Part shown: piece by piece, positions 16,496-28,897 of the stretch | How the letters are laid out: the number at the start of each line of letters is the position of its first letter | Numbering within the stretch: the first letter of the stretch is position 1 | Assembly: GCA_964591275.1 (NCBI GenBank) | Contig: CAZQAE010000002.1 | Span: 62,001 to 126,000, forward strand | Direction of reading: 5' to 3' | Source: G963674685 sp964591275 | GTDB lineage: Bacteria > Lernaellota > Lernaellaia > JACKCT01 | DNA length: 64,000 bases | Program-made: the position numbers and the translations under genes | Notes under the pieces: model-generated | The model's database searches: none | What the model was told of the DNA's origin: nothing | Seen by the model: only the letters and a program-made list of their open reading frames with translations

Positions 16496-16789
16496 CTTGA
16501 AAAGCCCTCGTTGTCGTAACCGTGTCGTAACGGATTTGCGATTACTCTTGACGCACCCCCCCATCGAATCGTACCGGGTTTTGATTATTAAGCTCAAATC
16601 CCCACAAAACGCTGTCTTGGAAGGAAACGTCCAAAGTATTTATATTTACTTGCCGGTTTTTCTGCGGTAGCTTTGAAAACGCAATGTGCAACGAGCATAA
16701 CCAACGGAATAAATTTCTGAAAACTTCCCAAACATGAGACAGATGGCGCTTCACTTTCAATCACTTAGAACCGTTGGAGTACAAGTTTA

Positions 16790-20488
<3,699 letters not shown>

Positions 20489-20739
20489 CTCTTTTTTATT
20501 CCCCCGACGCATTACCGCGAATAAATAATTTTTTATTGTAGACGTTTTTTTTTCAGACCCCATATTGGTCTTCCATAAATGTTACAACTATTTATGGTGA
20601 AATTTCAGATTTCGGGTAGCCCGACGAGATTTATTGACCCGCGAAAAAGGAACAATTGTAGTTGAAAAAATATGGGAAAACAGAATAGAATATCGGGGAC
20701 TGAGTCGTCTGTTATCTTTTTAAAGAGCTGCAAGGAGCC

Positions 20740-21522
20740 ATGATGCGCAAGGTTCTTCTTTTCGCCGCGATTTTCGTGATGGCGACCTCATCTGCCGCCG
20801 CCTTTGAAACCCGGCTTGGTTTCGCCGGATTTGGGGGATTTCATTTTGGGGCTTTGATGCTCAATCTCGACGGGATCAACGACTATCTGGAGCCGACCGG
20901 CGCTGACGAGTTCGGAAACACCATGCCCCAGTTTGGGTTCGAGGGATACGGCATCATTTTTGACCGGGCGCTTTTCGGCATGACGGGCGCATTCGCGCAA
21001 AGCAACGGAAGCGGACCGGACCTCGACGCCAGCGTCCAGGCGGGGTATTTCCTTTACCAGGCCGGATTCATTCTTTTCGACTACAAGGGTTTCAGGGGAT
21101 ACCCCGTGATGGGATTCGGATCAGGAATCACATCGGTTTTACTCGAAGGAGATTATTCCACGCTGCCCCTGGCTGATCAGGCCGGCATGCGTTATGTGCA
21201 GCTTTCCGATCGTGACCGCGGGGGGATGATCGCCCGCATCGCAACCGAGGAGGAAGTGCGCCTTGAGTACATGGCTTTCATCGGCAGCCTAGCCTTTCAC
21301 CTCGAATACATTGTCCCCATCACAAGAGGAGAGGGAAGCTTCGCCTTCTTGCTGACGGGACTTCGTCTCGGCGCGACCGGTGAGATTGCATCATCGGGAT
21401 GGTATATCGAAGGAGATGATCTTGAAGGTTCGGAACCGGATTTTGGATTCAATTCCTTTTTCGCACAATTGGCCTTCGCTTTTGGAGGAGCGACGCCTTA
21501 TAATCAGGAAACTGGGGAATAG
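20740..21522 (+). CDS. Exported envelope protein, possible beta-barrel
   Basis: A 260-residue protein with a signal peptide (KVLLFAAIFVMATSSAAA, cut after AAA-F). The mature part alternates aromatic and small residues in Gly-rich segments (RLGFAGFGGFHFGALML; GYFLYQAGFILFDYKGFRG), and the last residues before the acidic end (FFAQLAFAFGG) look like a closing beta strand. This suggests an outer-membrane or periplasmic beta protein; no family is recognised. AAGGAG lies two bases before the first ATG and five before the second (20743), which may be the one used. The FHA-GAF protein starts 48 bases later, so the two are likely an operon. Confidence 0.7.
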   Translation: MMRKVLLFAAIFVMATSSAAAFETRLGFAGFGGFHFGALMLNLDGINDYLEPTGADEFGNTMPQFGFEGYGIIFDRALFGMTGAFAQSNGSGPDLDASVQAGYFLYQAGFILFDYKGFRGYPVMGFGSGITSVLLEGDYSTLPLADQAGMRYVQLSDRDRGGMIARIATEEEVRLEYMAFIGSLAFHLEYIVPITRGEGSFAFLLTGLRLGATGEIASSGWYIEGDDLEGSEPDFGFNSFFAQLAFAFGGATPYNQETGE

Positions 21523-21570
21523 GTCGCTTTGAGGATTAAAGGAAAACACCGTTTTTGAATAGGAGCTGAA

Positions 21571-23187
21571 GTGTCTCGACTGGAAATCATTCTAAACGAT
21601 GATCATCTCGAATGGATTGTGCTTTCAAAAAAGATTAGCGCGATCGGTCGAGATCCATCTTGCCAAATCGTGATCGAAGACGAGCAGGCCAGTCGTCGGC
21701 ACTCTGAGATCATTGAGAAAAACGACGGTTGGTGGGTCAAGGACCTTAAGTCCACGAACGGAACCCTCGTCAACGACAAGACAATCGCAGAGATCCGAAT
21801 CAATGACGGCGACTGCATCCGTGTGGGAAATCACCGCATGATTTTTCACGCAGAAAGTCTGGAAACAGAAAAAGAGGAAGCCAGGGAAGAACTCAAGGAC
21901 AAAAAAGAATTACCTGACGACATCACTCCGGACAGTACGCTCTCCGTAAACGAGGCCATGGAGAGCGTCACGATTTCTGTGAAAGCCGAAGAAGTGTCCG
22001 ACAGTCAAAAGGACGCCTATGCCGGCGCAATCAACAAGATTCTTTCAAGTGTTTTCATCGAAAAAAACTTTTTCCAATCCCTGCTGGATTTGGTTGTCAA
22101 GTCTACGGGCGCCGACAGGGCCTGCCTGATTCTTCGTGAAAACGACGGAGCCATCAGGATCGCGGGAGTGCGGACGGTCACGGACTTGCCTCAGGATGCG
22201 CCGAGCTGCGAAACTCTCATCCAACACGCTATGGAAACGAAAGAGGCCCTTGCGTTCACCTCGGACATGGCAGACGAGCGCTCTTCCGAATCAGAAAGCG
22301 CCAACGCCCTAAACAAGCGATCCATGATGGCGGCCCCCTTGATTCACAACGACGAAGTCCTGGGGTCGATTCAGGTGGACGCGGACCGGAAAGTGGAATT
22401 TAGCGAAAAGGCTCTCAAGCAACTGATGTCCCTGGCCAGCAATATTGCAAGCGCCATTTCCCAAAATCGCCTGATTCGCCGACATGCCCATAGTCAGCGA
22501 CTCGAAGGCATCGACATGGTCCTGCGCGGAATGATGCGATGCATGGCCGATATCACGAAGTCCATGAAAAGCGGCTCACGGCAAGTGGAAGTCGGGCTCA
22601 AGAACGATACGATTGGCACGGTCAATAATGGGTGGGCCAAGGTACGCGATGCGCGGCGATGTCTGGCCAGCCTGATTCGAGACGTGACCGAAGTGGTGGA
22701 TGATAAACCTCCGTTCCTGATGGGAACCGATCTGAACACTTTGGTGGGAAATGCCCTGGATGTGGTCAGGAATCGTGCCACGGAAAGCGGCACTGAACTC
22801 GTATTCAATGAAGACGCGTCTCTGGAAGATATTGAGATCGACCCTATGGGAATTTACCGGGCCGTGAAAAATATCTTGACCAATGCCATTGAAGCCGCCG
22901 CCGAGGTCAAAGATGCAAAGGTCACAATCTCTACAATGACTTCGCCCGACGGAAAAAACGCGCAGGTCGTCATTGAAGATAACGGGCAGGGTATCGGCAG
23001 GGATCGCCTGAACGATATCTTCGTTCTATTCAATTCGTCCAAGCGCGACACATGCCTCGGGCTGGGTCTGCCCGTCGCGCAAAAGACCGTTCGAGAGCAC
23101 GGCGGCGAAATTGCCTTGGATTCGACAATCGGCGAAGGTACGACCTTTAGAATCTCACTTCCCATACGCAAATCCGAATCCTCTTGA
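21571..23187 (+). CDS. FHA-GAF-HATPase signalling protein with a degenerate H-box
   Basis: A 538-residue cytoplasmic protein. An N-terminal FHA domain keeps the phosphothreonine-binding residues (GRDPS at R27, SRRH at S41-H44, STNGT at N63). A GAF domain follows (~150-305), then a dimerisation segment (~310-380) and an HATPase domain (NILTNAIEAA, DNGQGIG, LGLGLPVAQ). In relatives I remember, the dimerisation helix starts with a Ser-His pair; here the segment reads RGMMRCMADITKSMKSGS, with Arg323 where His is expected. ATP binding therefore looks intact but autophosphorylation does not. GTG 21571 is chosen because AGGAG lies five bases upstream. It may act as a phosphothreonine-dependent scaffold or pseudokinase. 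Confidence 0.85.
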   Translation: MSRLEIILNDDHLEWIVLSKKISAIGRDPSCQIVIEDEQASRRHSEIIEKNDGWWVKDLKSTNGTLVNDKTIAEIRINDGDCIRVGNHRMIFHAESLETEKEEAREELKDKKELPDDITPDSTLSVNEAMESVTISVKAEEVSDSQKDAYAGAINKILSSVFIEKNFFQSLLDLVVKSTGADRACLILRENDGAIRIAGVRTVTDLPQDAPSCETLIQHAMETKEALAFTSDMADERSSESESANALNKRSMMAAPLIHNDEVLGSIQVDADRKVEFSEKALKQLMSLASNIASAISQNRLIRRHAHSQRLEGIDMVLRGMMRCMADITKSMKSGSRQVEVGLKNDTIGTVNNGWAKVRDARRCLASLIRDVTEVVDDKPPFLMGTDLNTLVGNALDVVRNRATESGTELVFNEDASLEDIEIDPMGIYRAVKNILTNAIEAAAEVKDAKVTISTMTSPDGKNAQVVIEDNGQGIGRDRLNDIFVLFNSSKRDTCLGLGLPVAQKTVREHGGEIALDSTIGEGTTFRISLPIRKSESS

Positions 23188-23277
23188 TCTGCGGAGTGAA
23201 AAAGTCCATACATTAACGCGCCGGGGGCAAAAGCGCCTGGATTGCGCGGATTGCCGCGATCTTCAAGGAGCGTCTCG

Positions 23278-24858
23278 ATGTTTTTACGGAAAATTCTTGC
23301 GATATTTATCGCCGCAACTTTTGGCCTGATCCTGTTCTCCGCGCCCTTCGCGTGCGTGGGGAGCAGCGGCGACGACGATGAAGAAGACGACGAAGAGCCA
23401 TACGTCGAAACGCCGACCCTGGTTGATGAACTGGAAAAAATGACCGGCTATCCCTGGAGTCTGGACGAAGGCGACATCGGCGCCGAATCGCCGCGAGGGT
23501 GGACATTCCTATTTGCCATTCAATTATCCCAGGAGTTGGCGGAAATCATCGACGGCGACTGGTCCGTGGATTTCGACGAGGTCGAAGATACGATGGCGGC
23601 CCTTGGTTCCAGTCTAAAAAAAGAGGGTTTGGATTTAACGAAGATCGACGACCAGATCATCATGACGAAAGTGCAGAATATCGAGGGTGAAACCCGCCTA
23701 CGTTTTGCGACCAAGCTGACATTCGACGGCGATGTTATGGCGGTGGATCAAGATAGCGTCAATCTGCTCGGCGATGGCGTCGGCTCCCGAGGATCGGGAT
23801 GGTACGCCGTGTTTTATTCGACCGTGCAAAACGGTTTTATCACTGGAAGCGTCGCCCCCTGCGCGGGGGTTGAAGTTAGCGACATTCTGGTTACGGCGCT
23901 GGGAACCGGATTTTATACACGCCCCGCGCCCAGCGGTCGCTTCGCGTTGCCCGCCGCGCAAGAAGATGAAACCCATTTATCCGGTCGGCCTTTAGTCGCT
24001 GTGTTTCAGGCCGATGAATGCGTGGGCACGCTGCCTTACGCCATGACCGATTCAACGCTTTTCCCCAACCCCAAGTGCGAATCCGCCGGTGCGCCGGGCG
24101 ATTGCATCACGGCGCAAAGCCTTTCATTCGACGACGGGACCACGGTCGCCGCCGCGCAGTTCATCAACCTTGCCGACGACGGATTTACTCCTCCGGCGGC
24201 GCAGGCGGATTGCGCCAATTGCGATTTTGAAACCGGCGACGCTTCTGGATGGGAATACATCGCCGTGGGAGAAAGCGAAACCGCGCAAGGCTGTTTCGGC
24301 GTCGCAGACACGGCCTATGAAGACCTTTTCCCCGGCGGCGACGAAAGCTACTACGCCTACATCACCACGGGCGGGGAAGGGCTGCGAAGCTGCGCGGCGT
24401 ACCGATCCCTCACCGTTCCCGAGAATGCCTCCGAGATCGTCATTCGGTACGACTTCGCCACGCAGGAATATCCTGATTTTTTCGGCAGCGCCTATTCGGA
24501 TGTCTTTACGGCATTTGTCGTCGGCGAGTTTGGCCCTATCATTGAGCGCAGCGCAACCGACCAGGCCCTTGTGCAGGATTTCATTGACATGCCCCAGGCC
24601 GCGCAGGCCATCGCCGGAATCGCCGAATCGACCGACGCCTCCTACAGCGAGGGCGGTGCCGTGTTCAACGCGCACTTGCGCTTTGGCGAAAGCGACGAGG
24701 ACTCTCCTCGCGGCAGCTTTGCAAATGACCACCTCGGTCAATACGCCTCATGGCCCGTAACGCCCGGGCAGGAAATCACGATCGTTTTCGTCATTTCCGA
24801 TGTCGGCGACGCTTACTGGGACTCCGCCGCGCTGATCGATTCGGTGAGTTTTCAGTAG
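23278..24858 (+). CDS. Exported protein with acidic linker and choice-of-anchor-type C-terminal domain
   Basis: A 526-residue exported protein. The N-terminus FLRKILAIFIAATFGLILFS leads to APFAC, a poor lipobox, then a Gly/Asp/Glu linker (GSSGDDDEEDDEE). The middle region has no recognised family. From ~residue 308 it has DFETGDASGWEYIAVGE ... GESDEDSPRGSFANDHLG ... WDSAALIDSVSF, the pattern of jelly-roll 'choice-of-anchor' domains seen in surface proteins. AAGGAG seven bases before ATG 23278 fixes the start; an upstream frame to 23242 has no binding site. A cell-surface or secreted adhesin-like role is an inference. Confidence 0.75.
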   Translation: MFLRKILAIFIAATFGLILFSAPFACVGSSGDDDEEDDEEPYVETPTLVDELEKMTGYPWSLDEGDIGAESPRGWTFLFAIQLSQELAEIIDGDWSVDFDEVEDTMAALGSSLKKEGLDLTKIDDQIIMTKVQNIEGETRLRFATKLTFDGDVMAVDQDSVNLLGDGVGSRGSGWYAVFYSTVQNGFITGSVAPCAGVEVSDILVTALGTGFYTRPAPSGRFALPAAQEDETHLSGRPLVAVFQADECVGTLPYAMTDSTLFPNPKCESAGAPGDCITAQSLSFDDGTTVAAAQFINLADDGFTPPAAQADCANCDFETGDASGWEYIAVGESETAQGCFGVADTAYEDLFPGGDESYYAYITTGGEGLRSCAAYRSLTVPENASEIVIRYDFATQEYPDFFGSAYSDVFTAFVVGEFGPIIERSATDQALVQDFIDMPQAAQAIAGIAESTDASYSEGGAVFNAHLRFGESDEDSPRGSFANDHLGQYASWPVTPGQEITIVFVISDVGDAYWDSAALIDSVSFQ

Positions 24859-24920
24859 CCTAGTATTTCAAGCCACAGCAATGTTTCCTAATGAGGAATA
24901 ATCCAATTAATAGATGTTGT

Positions 24921-25301
24921 TCACACCGTGTCCACAGATTGATACAACCAACCACGGGATATTGCGGCCATTTGCAATTTTTTGGCTTTGGACTTGATCC
25001 GATTTCCTGCAAATGCCGAAAAATCAATCACGACATGCTCTGGAAATGGCGCAGGGTCAGCTACTGCGGGAAGGTAATGTGTTTCGCACTCTCCCACCGA
25101 AACAGCCATCACTCCAACTGAATCAAAACCCAGTGCGCCATTGTAATGTTTCCATGCATTTTCAGCGGAAATCTGGTCGCCGTCATATACCGAAAGCTTC
25201 TTTTGGTCTTTCGGCGTCGGACTAAACAACTGCGAGGTCACATGTCCTTGTTGGACCCATGAAGGACTAACTTGTCGGAGGAGAAGAGTGTCTTTGGTCA
25301 T
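24921..25301 (-). CDS. Conserved-looking hypothetical protein, downstream gene of a pair
   Basis: A 126-residue soluble protein with an alpha/beta look: LLLRQVSPSWVQQGHVTSQL at the start, then FSPTPKDQKKLSVYDGD and a C-terminal EHVVIDFSAFAGNRIKSKAK. Its ATG (25301) overlaps the stop of the 374-residue gene by four bases (ATGA), so the two are translationally coupled. I have seen this kind of pair as unnamed neighbours in scattered genomes but cannot give a function. No signal peptide, membrane helix or known catalytic motif is visible. Confidence 0.65.
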   Translation of the reverse strand: MTKDTLLLRQVSPSWVQQGHVTSQLFSPTPKDQKKLSVYDGDQISAENAWKHYNGALGFDSVGVMAVSVGECETHYLPAVADPAPFPEHVVIDFSAFAGNRIKSKAKKLQMAAISRGWLYQSVDTV

Positions 25302-26422
25302 GCCGCCCCTTCGGCTATCTGCTTAATCTGCTCAACAAGCCATTGCCAGTCCTGGGCATTTTCCAAGTTTAATACACGGTCTTCATCCTTGTCATTAAGC
25401 GTATCCAATCGATGCCAGTCACCTTTATGTTCTCCAAGATCAATCTCCAATGAGATTTCGTACGGATCAAGCGACCATTCCGCTTGAATCCCACCCTCGA
25501 CTGTCGGATACAGGAAAGGCAAAGGCAGATCACCCGGATAAAACTGCTTAAAGACACTGAGCAACCAATCCAATTCCTTTTCTTCAGGGGCTATGCCCTT
25601 TCCCTCAAACCATCCGTCCCTTAGACAACGTAGCTCGTCAAGACGAGCAGCAACATCCAGCGGATCAAGGAGGCTGATATGTTCGATTGATTCAAATTTC
25701 TGCAATTTTCCCTGCCGAGAAAAAATGCCGACTCCCTGAAGTTGCAAGCGAAAATCCATTTTGTATTTATTGAAGGCGTCAAGAATGACCTCGGCGTGTT
25801 GTATTGCCATCGGGGCTTCCACTTTTTGCCCGTTGATCATTATTTCAAAAGTCATATTGTCCTGGTCCGCTTCCGGTATGGCGCCAATTACCGAAGTTTC
25901 TTCGGCAAATTCCTTGATCTTGGTTGAGGCTAAGACAAGTTTTCTCCGTGTCTCTTTTGTAAGCCGGGTCGGAGAAGGCCGATCCTGCACAGAAAACTCA
26001 ATAGCTTCTTCATCTCGGAGACTCCTGCCTATCCGATCAAAGTAGCCAAAGGTCTTTTCAGGTATATGGTCCGTGATCGACTGATTCTGCGTTGCGGCTT
26101 CAATAGCATCGATAATCGAGTCTCTGGCTTTCTTAAAGTAAATCACATTGTCAGGAGGAAACAGGGAATCCGATTCAGCGAAAAGATCGATTGCAGGAAT
26201 TGCACTTCCTTCCTCCACTCCGGTTAGCTTGAGTGCAATACCTTCAGTAAAACCACGAGGGACGCGTTGACGTGTTGGGTGCTCATGGAGAAATTTCCAT
26301 TTCGCAACTTCAATGACCATCTCCTCAAGAACAGCCAAATCCTTAAGAAACTCCAAAGGGATTGCATTCTCTTCAAATCGGGCACCGACCAGACGCGGTT
26401 TGAGAAAGGGTATTTGCTTCAC
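25298..26422 (-). CDS. Hypothetical protein, upstream gene of a pair
   Basis: A 374-residue soluble protein starting at GTG 26422 with AGAGGTG six bases upstream. It has an N-terminal helical part (PLEFLKDLAVLEEMVIEVAKW), a middle beta-rich part, and a C-terminal segment LPLPFLYPTVEGGIQAEWSL then YEISLEIDLGEHKGDWHRLD. The last two words look like a compact beta-sheet domain and recur, as far as I recall, in hypothetical proteins paired with a ~125-residue partner, exactly as here. No nuclease, kinase or DNA-binding motif is obvious. Possible accessory or toxin-antitoxin-like role, low certainty. Confidence 0.65.
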   Translation of the reverse strand: MKQIPFLKPRLVGARFEENAIPLEFLKDLAVLEEMVIEVAKWKFLHEHPTRQRVPRGFTEGIALKLTGVEEGSAIPAIDLFAESDSLFPPDNVIYFKKARDSIIDAIEAATQNQSITDHIPEKTFGYFDRIGRSLRDEEAIEFSVQDRPSPTRLTKETRRKLVLASTKIKEFAEETSVIGAIPEADQDNMTFEIMINGQKVEAPMAIQHAEVILDAFNKYKMDFRLQLQGVGIFSRQGKLQKFESIEHISLLDPLDVAARLDELRCLRDGWFEGKGIAPEEKELDWLLSVFKQFYPGDLPLPFLYPTVEGGIQAEWSLDPYEISLEIDLGEHKGDWHRLDTLNDKDEDRVLNLENAQDWQWLVEQIKQIAEGAA

Positions 26423-26679
26423 TGCGTCACCTCTGCGAGCATCCCTACAGTTTCATTTCAATTTTTTACACAATAGACAATAAGCAGCAGACAATCGTAA
26501 GTATACGGATTATTTCTAAAATAAACTACTAAAACAATTTTCATATGAAAATGGAGGCGCACCCAAATAGTAAATTTTCGCGATTTCTCTTTTCGGCCAA
26601 TTCCACGCCGCACTTTCTTGCGTGCCTGCGTGAACTGTGCTATCGCCGGATTTGTTGAACGCAGGAGTTTTTTCCATCC

Positions 26680-27501
26680 ATGGACAACCATTTTTCCATA
26701 AGAAGTCTGGCCAGCGGGAGTCGCGGGAATTGCTGGATTCTCAAGGCGGGATCGACGCAGATCCTCATCGATGCGGGCATTTCCTCCAAACAGGTTGTTG
26801 AGCGCATGGAATCCGTCGGTGAATCGCCTGAAGCGATATGCGGCATGATTCTCACGCACGAACACAGCGATCATGCGAACGGGATACCCGTTTTATCACG
26901 CCGCTTCGGATGGAAAACCTGGGCGGCGCAGGCTGCCGTTGATCGTGGGCGAGGCCTGCGCAAACCTCCGCTGTCCGGCGAGAATGGCGTAACGATTACA
27001 CCCATCGAAGCGGGAGAGCCTTTTGTCATCGGCGAACTGACGATCCGGCCTTTTTCCGTGAGCCACGACGCGGCGGACCCGGTGATGTTCGTGTTAGAAT
27101 ATCAATCGCTGAAAATAGGCTTCGCCACGGACCTGGGCATCGTCACGCGGCTTGTCCGGCAGCGATTTGGCGGCCTTGACGCGCTGGTTATCGAATCCAA
27201 TCACGATGAAGACATGCTGATGAATGGTCCGTATCGCCCGGAGGATAAACGGCGCATAAAAAGTCGCCTGGGGCATTTGTCCAACACGCAGGCTCAGGAA
27301 CTGGTACAGCAGGTTGTTCATCCCGGATTGCAGTACGTGGCGCTGGCGCACCTGTCCCAAACAAATAATAACCGCACTCTGGCTTACGAGGGCATGTGCA
27401 CCGCTCTCAATGAATGCGGTTATGCGCCGCAAGTCCTCGTTGCGCGCCAAGACCGCCCCGGCTGTGAAATCATCATCAAGACCAAGGAGCAAGCGACATG
27501 A
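26680..27501 (+). CDS. Metallo-beta-lactamase fold hydrolase, WalJ/YycJ-like
   Basis: A 273-residue cytoplasmic hydrolase. It begins SIRSLASGSRGNCWIL, the characteristic SGSxGN start of the WalJ (YycJ) group, and has the zinc motif THEHSDHANG (~residues 64-73). Further ligands are plausible in SVSHDAADP (~125) and ATDLG (~150); ESNHDED (~174) matches the later family motif. WalJ-type enzymes have been described as exonucleases affecting DNA repair or the cell-wall stress response. The stop overlaps the purB start by four bases (ATGA), so both are in one operon. Confidence 0.85.
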   Translation: MDNHFSIRSLASGSRGNCWILKAGSTQILIDAGISSKQVVERMESVGESPEAICGMILTHEHSDHANGIPVLSRRFGWKTWAAQAAVDRGRGLRKPPLSGENGVTITPIEAGEPFVIGELTIRPFSVSHDAADPVMFVLEYQSLKIGFATDLGIVTRLVRQRFGGLDALVIESNHDEDMLMNGPYRPEDKRRIKSRLGHLSNTQAQELVQQVVHPGLQYVALAHLSQTNNNRTLAYEGMCTALNECGYAPQVLVARQDRPGCEIIIKTKEQAT

Positions 27502-28799
27502 TTCCGCGTTATACACGAGAAGAAATGGGGCGTATTTGGTCCGATGAAAACCGTTATCGCACTTGGCTTTCGGTTGAAATCGCTGCGGCGGAAGCGATGG
27601 TTGAGCTGGATCTGATCCCCGCCAGCGCCCTTGCGGTGATTAAAGAAAAAGCGGATATCGATCCTGCGCGCATCGATGAGATCGAAAAAGAGACCCGGCA
27701 CGACGTCATTGCTTTTCTCACCAACGTGGCCGAGTACGTGGGACCCGATGCGCGTTTTCTGCACCTGGGCATGACCAGTTCCGATGTCCTGGACACCGCA
27801 TTTGCCGTGCAACTGGTGCAGGCCTCCGATATTCTATTAAAAGGCATCGACGCCATGATGGAGGCGCTCAAGCGAAGGGCCTACGAATTCAAGGATACGA
27901 TTCAGGTGGGTCGCTCGCACGGCATCCACGCCGAGCCGATCACTTTCGGATGGAAGCTGGCCCTGTGGTACGACGAGATGCATCGAAACCGCGACCGCCT
28001 CGTCGCGGCGAAAGAGCGCGTCGCCGTGGGAAAAATATCCGGCGCCGTGGGAACCTTCGCGCACCTGCCGCCCTCGGTGGAAGAGCATGTTTGCAAGGCG
28101 CTCGGACTCACGCCCGCCCCCGCTTCAAATCAGATTATTCAAAGGGATCGCCACGCGGAGTTTTTCTGCGTGCTGGCGGTGATCGCTGGGTCGCTGGACA
28201 AATTTGCCGTGGAGGTTCGTCACCTCCAGCGTACGGAAGTGTACGAGGCGGAAGAATTTTTCCATAAGGGACAAAAAGGCTCCTCGGCCATGCCGCATAA
28301 ACGCAATCCCATTCTTTCGGAAAACGTCAGCGGGATGGCGCGCGTGGTGCGTAGCGCCGCGGAGACGGCCCTGCAAAATCAGGCTCTCTGGCATGAGCGC
28401 GACATCAGCCATTCCTCGGCGGAGCGCGTGATCGCCCCCGACGCCACAATCGGACTTGATTTCATGATGGCGCGGATGACGCGAGTCCTGGACAAGCTCC
28501 TGGTTTACCCGGAAAACATGAAAAAGAACCTGGAAATCACCGGCGGGCTGCACGCCTCGCAGACGATCCTATTGCACCTGGTTCGGGCTGGCCTGACGCG
28601 CGAAGACGCCTACCGTCTCGTGCAGCGATGCGCCATGAAGGTCTGGGAGCAGGGTGCCGATTTTTTCACGGAAATCATCGCCGACGCCGACATCATGGAG
28701 CATATCGACGAGGCTGCCGTCCGTGACGCTCTCAACCCAACCGTCCAGGTCCGCCACGTGGACACAGTTTTTGCGCGCGTCTTTAAGAAAATTCAATAA
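27498..28799 (+). CDS. purB: Adenylosuccinate lyase
   Basis: Catalyses fumarate elimination from SAICAR and adenylosuccinate in purine synthesis. The fumarase/ASL signature GSSAMPHKRNPILSE lies at ~residue 262. MTSSDVLDTA (~93), VGRSHGIHAEP (~136) with its active-site His, and TEVYEAEEF (~247) are also present. Its 433 residues are normal for the bacterial short PurB. It is coupled to the upstream WalJ-like gene by a four-base overlap. Confidence 0.96.
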   Translation: MIPRYTREEMGRIWSDENRYRTWLSVEIAAAEAMVELDLIPASALAVIKEKADIDPARIDEIEKETRHDVIAFLTNVAEYVGPDARFLHLGMTSSDVLDTAFAVQLVQASDILLKGIDAMMEALKRRAYEFKDTIQVGRSHGIHAEPITFGWKLALWYDEMHRNRDRLVAAKERVAVGKISGAVGTFAHLPPSVEEHVCKALGLTPAPASNQIIQRDRHAEFFCVLAVIAGSLDKFAVEVRHLQRTEVYEAEEFFHKGQKGSSAMPHKRNPILSENVSGMARVVRSAAETALQNQALWHERDISHSSAERVIAPDATIGLDFMMARMTRVLDKLLVYPENMKKNLEITGGLHASQTILLHLVRAGLTREDAYRLVQRCAMKVWEQGADFFTEIIADADIMEHIDEAAVRDALNPTVQVRHVDTVFARVFKKIQ

Positions 28800-28830
28800 G
28801 AAAGACTAAAATCGAGACTTAATTTTCCGT

Positions 28831-28858
28831 TTGCCTACAGGCCTTTATCCGGTATAGT
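28831..28858 (+). promoter_or_regulatory. Candidate promoter for the PilX-like gene
   Basis: TTGCCT (28831-28836), a 16-base spacer and TATAGT (28853-28858) resemble a sigma-70 -35/-10 pair, about 40 bases before the ATG at 28898. Confidence 0.4.
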
Positions 28859-28897
28859 CAAAATAGGAAAATTCATTGATGGAGTACGCCCGTCGAC

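Noticed and set aside
16496..16789. Possible phage attachment site after tRNA-Ser
   Set aside because: No integrase or duplicated tRNA end is visible; the region holds only the terminator and short near-repeats.
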